From the NCBI GenBank assembly GCA_963576735.1, contig OY755171.1, forward strand, positions 186,001 to 250,000: DNA of 64,000 bases, written 5' to 3'. This document shows positions 1 through 14,192 of this stretch, piece after piece (within the stretch, counting starts at the first letter, position 1; every line of letters starts with the position of its first letter). This DNA comes from Bedellia somnulentella. Taxonomy: Eukaryota; Arthropoda; Insecta; Lepidoptera; Bedelliidae. The translations under genes and the position numbers were made by a program. Under the pieces are notes generated by a model, which was not told where the DNA came from, searched no databases, and saw only the letters and a program-made list of their open reading frames with translations.

Positions 1-190
1 AACCAGCGAATGGAGATTGAATTCTTGGTCAGCGAACTTTTCAGAAATATTTTATATGGTCATTTTTAATTTGGTATTTAAACACTTAATATTTTTTATT
101 GTAACCCATATGATAGACATGAATTTTGATGGAAAATGAGTTTTTTTTTGTTTTGAGTCTTATTTAATTGAGTTTTTAAATTTGTTCCAG

Positions 191-196
191 TATGTG
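191..196 (+). CDS. Micro-exon 1 (6 nt, Tyr-Val)
   Basis: Exon TATGTG lies between acceptor tttgttccag and donor gtaagtt. It is the first exon visible; the 5' part of the gene is left of the window. The following intron is 146 nt. Confidence 0.82.
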
Positions 197-3100
197 GTAA
201 GTTATATTTTTGTAGTCGTATATCATCGTATTGACTGAAGCCTAAAAGAAAATATTTTAAAAAGAAATTTTAACAGTAATTTATTATTTTTATTTGCAAA
301 TATATTTATTTTAATGAACTAATGCTTTCACATGTGTTTCAGGGCTATGTAAGTTAAAACCTATGACTAAATTAGTGTGATACTAGCTAATTATATTAGT
401 ATAGTAAACAACGACCGTGATAGCTCGATGGGTAGAACACCGGTTATCGTGCAGAAGAGGAGGGTTGGAATCCCGGGTCGGGCCGGCATCAATTTTTCTC
501 TTCTAAAGACATATGTGTGGTTGATTAATCATGGTTATTAACGGTAAGGGAAAATATTGTTAGGAAGCTTACATGGCTAAGTTGTACTTATTCTTGTTAC
601 AGTGTATTCGTAGAAAACGGCGATAGGCCTGCCCCCTATCACGTGAGTACACTGTCCATGCAAAACGTGGGTACTCTGAACACCAGGTGCAAATGTCATG
701 TGATGTTTAGAAGTGTTAGTACCTCTGCCAACCCCTTCGGGGATGTACGTCGTGAAAGTTTGAGTTTGAAATATTTGCCAAGTCCTGAAATTTATTTTCC
801 TAAGTCAAGTGTATGGTTAATTTATCATGGTTGTTACCGGTGAATGGAAAATTTGTGAGGAATCTCACATGGCGAAATTGTATAGTCAGTCAGGTGATAG
901 TGTATTTCTACAAGACGGCGATGGGCCTGCTCTCGATCACGTGAATGCACTGTCCAAGGAAAACGTTGGTATTCTCGTCGGTGACAATATTGTTACATGA
1001 CCATACCCCAACCACCTCTCAGGGGTATTGCGATGTAAACGTTGAGTTTGAGTTATCATAACTGTTCATTTACGAACTTCCAGTGGCCGGTAAGTTGACA
1101 TTTTAATTCCCTTTTAAAACTTTCTTAAATCAGTTAAGCTACGTGAAAAATAATTAAATAGGAATCAGAAAGGTATTGGAGAAATAAGATAATTACTATG
1201 AAATTCTATAAATATTATATTTTAGTTATATTTTGCTAGAACGGATCATATTTATTTGCAAATTTTTATCGGTATATTTGGTATTGCTGGCAGTTCTATT
1301 AATTTGTTGCTATATTATTATCTAACTATATATACATCTAACGCACATATTTAACCTCATTTACTTTTCCTTCGCATATGGTGGTCCCATAGATTTAGTA
1401 TGCTATACTTTCGTTTATAGATTGGCAAAACAAAGACGACAGACGAGACCAAAAAAAAGCACAATAGTGTGCGTAAATGCGTGTGTGTGCGTTAGTTGGG
1501 CGGATTCCATACTAGCACTATTAAAATTGATAAAAATTCACGTATATGTTGTTTTTTCCAAATTGTAAACTTTTCAGTAATTGTAATATAATGATGATAG
1601 GAGATATTTTTATCATATATTTGCATTGAAAACTTTGGTTTAAGATCTATAATAAAGCGCATAGGCTGTTAATTATAACAATCTTAATTTGGACATGAAT
1701 GGCTTAAAATTTTCTGTTAGCCAAATAATATGTATTTGAATTACATTATGTGCTGTTAAATATTAATAATTTTATCAAAAAATCACCAAAGTTAAGACTT
1801 AAATACCAGGATTAACGTAAATAGGACAATTATTTTCTTTCATGTTTGATGCCAAAACCGTTATAGGCTGTTATCGTGCCTTTGTCGACGTTTATGCTAT
1901 GACGTTTGTCACTTAATGCCAATCTATGGGTTCTATATCTATGGGTGGTCTAATGGAACTTTTATGATAGAAAATTGCGGCGATTTCAAGTATACGAATA
2001 CTTGCTATTACTGTTTAGTTTATCTTTTTTCGAAGTATTAAATAATTGTAAACACAGGCATTCTTATCGTGTTTGTATTATTTAATTTGTAATATACGAA
2101 AAAACACAGTAAATTGTAATATTACTCACATGTTTTTTTTAATATTCTAGTATTATGTAAGTAAAACTTATTACTACAAAGAGAAATTTGACAATTGTTG
2201 ACCAAAAGAGAAATCAATTAACCTCAGTCACTTATCCAATTACTATTAATTTTTAACCATTTCAATGACTATAGCAGCAGTATGATTAATTATTCTGAAA
2301 TTCTCATTAACCATCAACAGTTTTAAATCATTTTTGATTATGAAAAACTTTGAATAAGAAAAAAATATGGCAAGTAGCTAGGAACAGTGAGAATAACATT
2401 ACATACATACACACATATACTCACGGCCATAAATCCCAAAAGGGGTAGCCAGAGCCTCAGAGCCAAAAAATCCTGTAACATTTGGAAGTTGGTAAGGCAC
2501 ATACATACATACATATACTCACGGCTATAAATCCCTAGAAGGGGTAGCCAGAGCTAAGGAACTAGAAGTTCCTCAGCCACTTTTGGAAAGTTGAGTGGGG
2601 AAAATATGGCAAAATAAAGGTTGTTGGTGATGGATCTCCAACCGCGTCGCCCAAAATCCCTTAAATCCCCAATACCGGTAAGGCACGAGATGGTAAAAAT
2701 AAAGTATCGTTGGTTATGGGTCTCAAACCGCAAGCCCAAAACCCACTTAAAAAGCCCCAAACCCTTAGTCGCCTCTTACGACACCCGCGGGTAGAACGGG
2801 TGGTGACATGTGCAGGGCTGCCAGTTATATGACAGATGAAATAACTGTTATCTGATATTTCTAATTCAAATTTAAGTTTAGCCTAGGATTCCTAGTGAGT
2901 CAAAGTATAAACGAATAGGCTGTCAGTATTAGGTATATTACAATCAACTTTTTAATATAATCATATTTGAACTGAAGAACTACTTTCACTTTCAGGCTGA
3001 GGTAAATAAAATTAACACTAACTGTTCAATCATTCATTCATTTTTTATTTCTTTTTATAAAAAAAGTTACGCATGTAGCTTATTTATTACTAATAAATAA

Positions 3101-6100
3101 AGAATAAATAAAGGAAAGAAAAATTTCGACACAGGCGGGATTCGAACCCGCGACCTCGGGTATACGCCTCCGTCGCTCTTGCCAATTGAGCTACCGTGTC
3201 AATGGCTGCCAGCGCGAAATTCTTCTATCCTTTATTTCTTTTACACGTTTTAGTAGTGTTTGCGTTTCCTACCTCCGAATTTTTTACTAATTCGGAAGGC
3301 CATTTGTCTATCTTTTCAGATAGAATGCAAATGTTGAAAACGCCTAACTTTCACATAATTTAATTCTTTTTTTCATGAAAACCTCATGTGGGGATTATTA
3401 CTAATAAATAAAGAATAAATAAAGGAAAGAAAAATTTCGACACAGGCGGGATTCGAACCCGCGACCTCGGGTATACGCCCCCGTCGCTCTTGCCAATTGA
3501 GCTACCGTGTCAATGGCTGCCAGCGCGAAATTCTTCTATCCTTTATTTCTTTTACACGTTTTAGTAGTGTTTGCGTTTCCTACCTCCGAATTTTTTACTA
3601 ATTCGGAAGGCCATTTGTCTATCTTTTCAGATAGAATGCAAATGTTGAAAACGCCTAACTTTCACATAATTTAATTCTTTTTTTCATGAAAACCTCATGT
3701 GGGGATTATTAATAATAAATAAAGAATAAATAAAGGAAAGAGCGACGGGGGCGTATACCCGAGGTCGCGGGTTCGAATCCCGCCTGTGTCGAAATTTTTC
3801 TTTCCTTTTTTTATTCTTTATTTATTAGTAATAATCCCCACATGAGGTTTTCATGAAAAAAAGAATTAAATTATGTGAAAGTTAGGCGTTTTCAACATTT
3901 GCATTCTATCTGAAAAGATAGACAAATGGCCTTCCGAATTAGTAAAAAATTCGGAGGTAGGAAACGCAAACACTACTAAAACGTGTAAAAGAAATAAAGG
4001 ATAGAAGAATTTCGCGCTGGCAGCCATTGACACGGTAGCTCAATTGGCAAGAGCGACGGGGGCGTATACCCGAGGTCGCGGGTTCGAATCCCGCCTGTGT
4101 GGAAATTTTTCTTTCCTTTATTTATTCTTTATTTATCTATACTTATAATAAATCTGTAGAGAGGTCAATTCTGTACATTAAATATATTTTCAAAATAAGA
4201 ATCAGGGGGTGATTAGTGATCGATACTGATGCTAAAAATGTAATCAGTAAAATTTTTGTCTGTCTGTCTGTCTTTCTGTCTGTCTGTCTGTCCGTCTGTC
4301 TGTCTGTCTGTCTGTCGGTTTGTATGTTCCTTATGGAAATAAAAACTACTCGACGGATTTTAACGAAACTTGGCACAATTATTTTTCATACTCCTGGGCA
4401 GGTTATAGTATACTTTTCAGCAGAATAGTGAAGGGGAATTTTGGGAAATTTTGGGAAAACGGGAAAAGTTACTCCACTTTTTAAGGTTCCGTCGCGTGTG
4501 CAGCCTTAATGGTTAAAGTTACATAGAAATCATGTATGATGGAAATATTCCACATTAAATTGTCATTAAAATATTGCTGAACAGCATAAGTCTATCTTTT
4601 ATGGTTGACTCACAATAACACGTGTAACTGCTGATAGCTTAGCAGTTCGGAGCATTCTGACTATATTTGTTTACTGTTATGTTTATAATACTCTCCTTTA
4701 TCTCTTATTTCAAATAGTTTATATTATCACCTATTAAATAAAAAAAGAATCATAGAAATCGGTATGGAAACACCAAACTTATACATGAAATAAGCCAGCG
4801 CGCCGTCGTTGCACGTGAATACTGAATCATGCTATAAGGATTATTTTGTGTAGCAGTTGCAAGGACAAAAGATAGCCGGGAGTATGTGTGTGTATGTGTG
4901 ATGTATGCAAAGTTTGTAACTCTGGCTTATTTTCGGAGATACTGAACCGTTCATAAAAGCGCTTTCACAATCTCAAAGCTACACTATTCAGGAGTCCTTT
5001 AAGTTGTAATCATTGCGCTAAATTTCACAAAGGGCGAGCAGTGATTGAAAATGCCTCGGATATTTTTAAAACTCCGCTACCTGTGCGTAGCTGGGCCGAT
5101 CCACTAGTTAGTAATAATCCCCACATGAGGTTTTCATGAAAAAAAAGAATTAAAGCTTATTTATTTTGCATTTGTTTAGCATTACTGCATAACTAGAACA
5201 TCCGAGTATTTGGTGCCAAGCAAATATTTAATTTTATTATTAGTAATTCTCCATATAAATTTGTGATTATCTCTCATAACGATTAACCTAGCTACCACGT
5301 TTAAAACGGTATATTCGCTTCCCATTGCCAACACAGGAGGCGTGGGTTGAAATCCTGAGTCGGGTCCACACCAATGTGTCTTTATGATTATGTGTTTTAT
5401 CCATCAAATCTGTTAACGGTGAGGGAATACATTCTAAGGAAACCCACATGGCCGAGTAATACTAAAACATCTATGACGTAACGATACATTACCTATTAGT
5501 GTGTCTGCCATGCCTCTGGCGATATGTAATGTAAATTATTAGTTGAAATAATACAGATAAATTTTTGCTCATAATCAGTGGAATCTGCTTAAAATAGCAA
5601 AAGTTTATTCATATTTATTGTCTCAATTCTCAAAATTATCAAAAACAAGGCAAATAAAAATTGGTAATATTTAAATTCTAGTTTGATAACATAAATAGAA
5701 CGCGACTTTTACTTTTTTATGGAGCTCACCTTGTTATCTATAATTCAGGAGACGTAAGTTCAAATCCCGAGTTAGATAATGTACCATTGACACCATTGTG
5801 TCTTCAAAATAACTGTAATAGGACCACTAACTTACAAATAATACACCTGGGGTCAGAAATAAGTAAGTCACACCTTTCAGGATTAACAAAATTCGGTTGA
5901 GCCTAAATAAAATAACGCGTTGAAGATAGTAAAGAGTGAGACATTTTAATGTCTGCATTTAAAAAGAATTGTTTTTGTTAGAATTTGAAACGCGTAAAGG
6001 CGGCTATATGATAATACCTTAATTAACTCTGCTTCGCTCGGTTTTGACATATTGCGTAAATGTGCAACCCTAAAATGACAGTTTTTTTATTTCATCGTTA

Positions 6101-9100
6101 CAAAATTATAATAATTTTATCGTTATAATAAAGATATTAATCTTTGCACAGTACATTGCAGTGTGACTCAATGGGAAAAAACGTGGCTTTGAACACAGAG
6201 TTTTTTTCATTGATATTATTTTCCGGTTAGGTATTAGTGCTACATATTTCAATAATAGTAAATATGAACTAATCATATAATTATAATGTTTTTGTTCATG
6301 AAAACCTCATGTGGGGATTATTTGATTCATTAATTTAACTAATCGTGTTAAAACATGCCTCCTGTAAACCTTTCACTGAACTGCCAAACTAAGTTTATAA
6401 AAATACTAGCAGACCCCACAGACTTCGTACTTTCAAAAGTGTAGACTTTCACGAAGTTAAACTGAAATATTTAAATATAAGTTAAGGGTCTCTGTCATGC
6501 GATGAGAAAAAAGGTGTTTTTCATAGTGTCCTCTCATTTTTTTCACTTTATAAATTTTAAGTTTATATTGGGTATTTATTATATTGGCTTTTAAGGGATT
6601 TTTGGGCGATGCGGTTGAAGACCCATCACCAACAACCTTTATTTTACCATCATTTCCCCACTCAACTTTCCAAAAGTGGCTGAGGAATTTCTACCCCTTT
6701 TAGGGATTTATAGCCGTGAGTGTATGAATGTAAGTTTATAAGTATAGTAGTTTCGGCTGAGCATTGATTCGAAGTCAGTCTGTCAGTTTGACCATTTTTG
6801 AAGAAAATTGATTGATCTCTGAATTTTTCTGGGATAAAAAGTGTCCTATTGTGTTAACTGGGATCATTACCCAGCTTTCTGTAAATTTTGTTTTAAATAC
6901 GTTCTATGAATTAGTCTTCATTTAGCTACAACCACACAAACATCTAAACTTTCACATTTATAATATTATTAGGATAAGGCTTAAACATAAGCTTCTCGCG
7001 CAGGTGACCTCGCTCGCCGGCCAGCGAGCGCAGCGTCTTGTCTTGCGCTTCATTCACGCGTGTAAATTTTGTTACGGAGTAATTTTAAAATATTATCTCC
7101 TAAGATATTAATTTAAATTAAGTGATGTCAAGGACAATTTTGTTCGCAACATATTTATTTGGATAAGGATTAATATTATGTTGATAAACCATTATGGCAA
7201 ATACATACATACGTACATATACTCACGGCTTTAAATCCCGTAACGGGGTAGCCAGAGCTTTGGAATGAAAAATTCCTCAGCCACTTTTGGAAGTTGATTG
7301 GGAAAAGATGGTAATAATAAATAAATGTTTTTGGTGACGGGTCTCCAACCACATCGCCCAAAAATCACTTAAAATGCCCCTATACCCTTAGTCGCCTTTT
7401 ACGATCACCCACGGGTAGAAATGGGGTAGTGTTATTCTAAGCCGACACTACACGGCCCACAATAATTGGCAACAATGCATTAAATTCGATCAAATTTGTT
7501 TACCGTAAAAATGTTTATAGTAAGTCAATCTTAAAAGGTAGAAATATACCGTCGCGGACAGTTTTTTAACCCGTTTAAATAGAAATAATTCTTTAGTACA
7601 TATTTTTTTGGGTAACTTAAACCGTTTACGCAGCGCACACACGGAAGCCTTAAAGTATGAATAATTATCCCCGTTTTCGCAACATTATTCGCTGACAGTT
7701 TGCTCCTGTGGGTCGCAGCATGAAGATATATAGCCTAAAACCTTCCTTAATAAATGGACTATCTATCACAAACATATTTTTTAAATTTGATTGGGCAGTT
7801 CCTGAGATCCTAGCGTTCAAACAAACAAACATACTCTTCAGCTTTATAATATTAATATAGATAATTATATGTTAATAAACTAATTAAAATTTTATAACTT
7901 TCAGACCATCGTAAGTTAATTTTTTTACAATTGATTTGATTATGTTTGATATAAAATATAATACCGTGTAGGATATAGCAAGCTTGAATGAACGTACTTC
8001 GGGCTTATAATAGTAGTTATAAATTTCTTCCCTTGGGTGCCTCCTCTTCAGGAATGTATGCCCTAGCGATTTAAGCATTTATATACAAATAATGTTAGCT
8101 ATCGTTTTACACTTGCAACGTACGTAACATCTTAGAGCTTGTTGGTGAATTTCAACAAGTTTTAGATTGCTTTGATTTTGCCGACCACCACGCAGGAAAC
8201 ACTAAGTCTGCTGTATCAAAATAATTGTAAATAAAAATCTAATTTTCATTTTCATTTTTCAGTGGCATGTAAGTTTATATTAACAGGCACTTATAGTTTC
8301 AATTTATATTAAGGCTTTTTTGTAATTAATGTTTTAATGTCAAATTATACTATACACATCATAATCATATTTAATAGTTTAGCATTTCAAATCTTAATTT
8401 AATTTTATAAGAAAACTGATTTCTTTTAACGTATCAAATTTGAAATAAAACATAATATCTAAATTAATAATATCTTTTGGACACACCGCATTTTTAATAT
8501 TAAATTATTATTTTCAGCTACCGGTAAGCAGAGTCTCAAAACGATCTCATAATGAGAAAAATAAGAGATAGTTTATACTTAAATCAATCAAACTAAAGTA
8601 ATGTACTAGTTTTATTAATTAATTTACTAAAAGATAAGCTAAGGTCACAATGTTAACTTCCAACCAATCAATGTGATGGGGGTGATCTCGATATGAGTGC
8701 TCCTATATTGAAATTGATGATATTGATAATACCCGACTAATCAGCAAACTATAGAATATTTACAGTTACATCAACAACCGATTGTATGCCTGTCGAAACT
8801 TTTCAGCATCCAACTTTCTTCATGACACGAGAATATACGTACATTCAAGAGCATTATTTTATATTTTTTATTTAACTTTCGTTCGATTCAGTTTGGTCAC
8901 GTCCTGGTAGCTTACTATCTATTGCAATATATTTAACCCATCTTTTTATCCATCGACGGCAGTTCAACAGCACAAGCAGATGTTCGCAAAACATTCGCCT
9001 TACTTAAGCGATGGAAATATTAATAAATATGCAAACATTTACAAACGTAAATGGGAATATTCGTTACACATCTAGGATCTATTTACGTATCATCAGACGA

Positions 9101-12100
9101 GCCCTCAAATTTACTAGTTTCACCAATCCCTTGGTGTAACTATATTATTTGCATTTCATATAAATTACGTTATTTTAATAATTTTAACTATCATATCCCC
9201 TTAATTCTTTTATTACTATGAAATACCAACGTTGCGTCACTGTACGAGGAATCACCAAGCTCATATTGAAGCCAATTAAATGCCATTAACTCTGATTAAA
9301 TTGTTTGATTAAGCACACTAAAATTATATTTCATTTTTTCAGAAATGTGTATGTATTCATTTTACTTATGAACTTATGTATAGGTTGGAGGCATTCCCTA
9401 ACTTTACCTATTAACAAATGTTTATTGTAACAAATGTCGTAAAAATACATTAATAACCCAGAGTACTGACGGAAAGAGATGACGTATCGTTACATCATCT
9501 CTTTCTGTGAGTACCACGTCAATGCACCTTGTACTTTTTAAGTGATTGGTTGCGATTCTCATATTTTACAACTATTTAATTTGTCAATCATTACTTTCTC
9601 GGGTACAACTTTACTTAAATATTCTAACATCGCAGTAATACTATGGTCAATTACAAAATCTAAAAAATTACCGTGATAGCCCAGTGGGTAGAACACTCGG
9701 TTATCGTGCAAACGACTAGTGTTCAAATCCTGGGTCGGGCCTACACCAATTTGTCTTTTGTAAAGACATATGTGTGGTTAATTTATCATGGTTGTTAACG
9801 GTGAGGGAAAACATCGTGAGGAAACCCACATGGCTGAGTTGTACTTAGTCATGTGACAGTGTATTCGTACAAAACGGCGATAGGCCTGCCCCCTATCACG
9901 TGAGTACACTGTCCATGCAAAACGTGGGTACTCTGAACACCAGGTGACAAAGTCACATGATGTTCAGGAGTAATAGTACCTCTGCCAACCCCTTCGGGGA
10001 TATTCGGCGTGAACGTTTATGTTATGTTATGTTAAAAAATGACAAAACTAAAACTATGAGATTGTGAAAATTGTGCGCTCATGTGTGAGTATAATTGTGT
10101 AACTAAATATAAAATATGTGTTAAATATATAATTTTTGCACCAAGAGTGTTATTTATCAGTGATATAATTTGCCTTATTTTATTAAACGTGCGTGATTTA
10201 TTATTTTAGCACGAAGTAAGTTATCATTGAATCTTCTTACTTAACTGACCAGTCATTCCGTATGGAGAAGGTTTCAACGAATATTGGTAACTACTGATAG
10301 AGTTCGTGGTACTACCAAGTGCACTACGTCCGCCAGCCAGCTGATAAGACGGGTCCACGCGATAATTGGAACCCCCTTAAGTTGTAGACTATTAATGTAC
10401 CTTATTTCATGCATTGAATATCACTCAGGAGGCCTTGCTTGCCTTGGTGGTGCTATTTCATGTATTTGCCAAGCTAAATATCCTGGTATTATACACATTG
10501 TTTAGCGCTTGTATAAAACTCTTAATTATACTTACTTACTTACTCCGCTGGCTCAGCGATGTGGGTCTTGCCTCAGACACAGGAAGTCGCCACTGGTCTC
10601 TGTCCTGTATTATATACATTGCCTAAACCATATACATACAATAAATAAGGTAAACTTTATATAGAGTTGGTTACCGAAGAAAATAAATTAACGACAAATT
10701 ATGTAAAAGTAGTATTTAAATGGTATTAAAGGTAAAAATTTAACCATCGACTAATTAATGGTATTCTTTTTACCTTTTTTCAGAAAATAAAAGTGAGTTG
10801 AACTTATTGATTGATAATGCTCCTTTGGAAGATACAAGATAAAAGGACAAAAAATTATAGTTTATATAATTTTCATTATCCAAATTAGGGTTATTAGTCG
10901 CATTTTATCATTCTAAATCCGATTTCCCAAAACAAACACTCCTATTATTCAAATATACGAGGGGTGGTCCCAAAGTCCGCGAAATGAAAGCAAGGGAGAG
11001 GGGTAATGTTTACTCGCGTAGTATCATTCTAATTATCAACTCATTACGAGTATAAAAAGACAAATTTCAGCCTCCTAACTTCATTAATCAAAGAGCTATC
11101 GTGCTGGGAACAAGAAAATCCGGAGGTAAGTTGCAAAAATGGAGCAAATTGAACATCTTGCCGTTATCAAGATCCTCATAAATTAAAAAGAACTCCGAAA
11201 ATCATCATTGAAGAAATGGGAGCCGTGTATGGGGACCAATGCCCTTCTTAAACAATGGTTTACAAGTGGCATGGACTTTTCAAACAAGGAAGAGATTCAA
11301 TAGAAGATGACCCTCACCCGGGACGCCTCGGATAACGTCGAGAAAATCGAAAAACTTGTACTGGAAGATGCCCGGTTAAAAAAGAAACAGATATCTGCAT
11401 TAACTGTAGAATCAGAAAACACAATTTTGAGGATACTCCATGACCACCTTGGTATGGCAAAAGTCTCCGAAAGATGAATACCGAGAATGCTTACGCCAAT
11501 TCAAAGAGAGCAACGAATCGATGAGTCGAACCACTTTTTGGAGGTCTGTGGCGAAGCACCAAGCGGTGTTTTGGCCCGAATTGTCACTGGAGATAAAACT
11601 TAGGTGCATCATGATGAATCCGAGTCAAAGCAAGACTCGATGCAGTGGCATAAAAAGGGTACAGCTCCCCCTAAGAAGTTAAAGGTGTCAGTATCAGTGG
11701 GCAAGATGATGGCGACGGTGTTTTGGGACTCTGAAGGAAGTTTGTTGATAGATTACAAAAAGAAACGTGTCAACATAACCGGAGAATATTATGCTTCACT
11801 ACTTGAAAAACTGAATGCAGCCATCAAAAAAAAAAGAAGAGGAAAATGGTCACGTGGGGTTCTTCTTTTGCAAGACATCGCGCTCCTTCACAAGTGTCAC
11901 AAAGCGATGGCTGCCTTACACAGATGTGGGTTTAAGGCACTTATTCATCCAGCCTATAGTCCAGAACTGGCCCCCAGATACTATTATTTTTTCCAAAAAT
12001 GAAAAAAGACCTTCGCGGAAGATAATTTTCGAAAGATGTTCTGCATCATCGTCAAGCAATTTCGGCTCATTTCATCAGTAAAGAAAAAATATATATTTCG

Positions 12101-14146
12101 AAGGTATACGAAAGTAAATTTTTAAGATCCGAAAAGTGTATTGAGCTTAAGGGAGACTGTGCTACGAAGGAAAAATAAAATAAATAAAATATTTAAATTC
12201 TTACCTTTTCATTCCGCGGACTTTTGGACCTCCCCTCGTATTATCATGTCAGTCAATCACGGTTTTGTTTAAATTTAATGTTATACTTTTCAGTTTAAGG
12301 TAAGAATACTAATTATATGCACTCATTACATTTAATTACATATAAGTTGAAACTTTCTATTCATGCCAATGACATAGAATCTCCGTCTCTCCAAGTCCAA
12401 GTAGATTTTATTGATTCAAAGCCAAAGCAGAACCAAGGTGATGGTTTTTTCACGTCATTAAGATTTGTATAAGATGATCAATAACATATTTAATCTTCAG
12501 TTCTTTTTAAACTGCAAATTCAGTAATATAATTTAGTTTAATTTAAATTCTCGTGTTTTCAGAGAGTGGTATGTGTCAATATTAACTTTTTTTATTAGAT
12601 AAAACAGTGATAACTTTGGGAAGTTACACAGCATCAAGAGTAATCAACATCGTCTTGCTCAGTATTATGACCAGAACAGGATCTCGGTGAATGCTAGTAA
12701 ATGCGTCCAAATATCATTCACTAGAAGTCTAAACCCCGTTGTTTATAATTACTCCATCAACAACCAACCTCTCGTACGCGTTGACTCCATCCGTGACCTG
12801 GGTGACATCCTCGACAGTAAACTTACTTTTGAAAAGCACATTACTTTAGCGATCTGATGTGTATAAAAGAGATTTATTAAGCTTACGTTAGGAGTATTCT
12901 CGAATACGCATCCAGTGTCTGGTCCCCAAATTATATAACGTACATTCAACGTATTGAACGTATTCAATCAAAATTTTTAAAACAACTAAACTTTAGGACT
13001 CATTTTTTCGGTTGCTCATATGAGGATTCGTGTCGCCAGCATCAACTCACTAGTCTTAAGGATCGCAGAGTTTTACTGGACATGATGCTATTACACGATA
13101 TTCTCTCTGGAGGGCAATTCTCGCAAGTTCGATATCATTATCACTATCGATACCACTATCGATATCACTATCATAGAAATTATAGCAAGTGTTCAATGTC
13201 GTGTGCAAAATATCACAAAGTGAAATATATTTCTATTGATATATTGAAACTGTATTCTCGCACACGGTAGTAGTTTTTCCTTAGACATTAAAGAATAAAG
13301 ATCGAAATCAATGATCCAAGCGAATGAAATGAATGAAAGGTCAGTTTAACTGTGATCTTAGTTATGAAAAGGTCTTCATATCTGTCAATATTTACGTATG
13401 TTTTGGTTTGTTAAAATTTTCCTTTAACTGGCACTTTGTCGGTAACTAGCAAAGTCTGAATTCCTAACTGGACCATCCGGCAACCGGCTTTAGTTTTTGA
13501 AGTTTTATAATGCCGAAATAATATATTTTTTATAAGTTTATAATACAATTAACGTTGATCCAAGTAGAAATTATTTACAACTTCTAAGACAATTTGATCT
13601 ATGATCCATTTAATATATTTACCTACATTTTAATTTTCTATCTATATTCAAACATATTTTGAAAAAAAAATGGCTACCGTTCGCACGACATCTTCAAATA
13701 TCATCATATCGACTGAACGTGACCACCCGATATCATCCTTTGATATATATCATCATATTGACTGGTTTTTAATAGAAAAATATCTATCGGATGAAGTGAG
13801 ATCGCAAAATACCACAAACGTGCATACACTACCATGCGAGAATTGCCCTCATGGTCGCCTTGATTCTCCAGTTTTGTTATGCCAACTGTCATTCTGTACT
13901 CCACAGCGCCGTACTCAGCACACTTCTGAAAGGCTCTTTTCTATAGCCTCTAATCATAATAGTTATGCAAGGAATTCTACAATGGTTCGCCTTGCCAATC
14001 AATTTAATAACCTCTTTGGTAAAACTGAACCATTTACTTCTTCAAATGCCAAATTCCGTTTCGACGTTATTAAGACGTTAGATAATAAATAGAGGGAATA
14101 AGTGAATCGCACACATATACACACACACACAAACATACACACACAA

Positions 14147-14192
<46 letters not shown>

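Noticed and set aside
2927..2932. AG-TATTAG-GTATAT, a 6-nt splice-like unit
   Set aside because: In-frame TAG, poor acceptor tract and weak donor.
3128..3200. A tRNA gene (A box, B box, paired acceptor stem, TTTTT after it)
   Set aside because: The anticodon arm has a 4-bp stem and 8-nt loop without T33, and the sequence occurs in multicopy fold-back elements; it is a tRNA-derived repeat part.
4143..4428. ORFs with Thr-Asp-Arg-Gln or Cys-Leu-Ser-Val repeats
   Set aside because: Translations of the Helitron microsatellite.
5749..5753. AG-GAGAC-GTAAGT
   Set aside because: 5 nt is not a multiple of three and it lies in a degenerate SINE head.
5857..5862. AG-AAATAA-GTAAGT, a 6-nt splice-like unit with perfect donor
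   Set aside because: In-frame TAA and purine-rich acceptor context; probably chance.
8052..8055. cctcttcag-GAAT-gtatgc
   Set aside because: Good acceptor but a 4-nt exon would break the frame.
13345..13395. 51-nt open unit ending at gtatgttt
   Set aside because: Acceptor context is purine-rich and the region borders a LINE.
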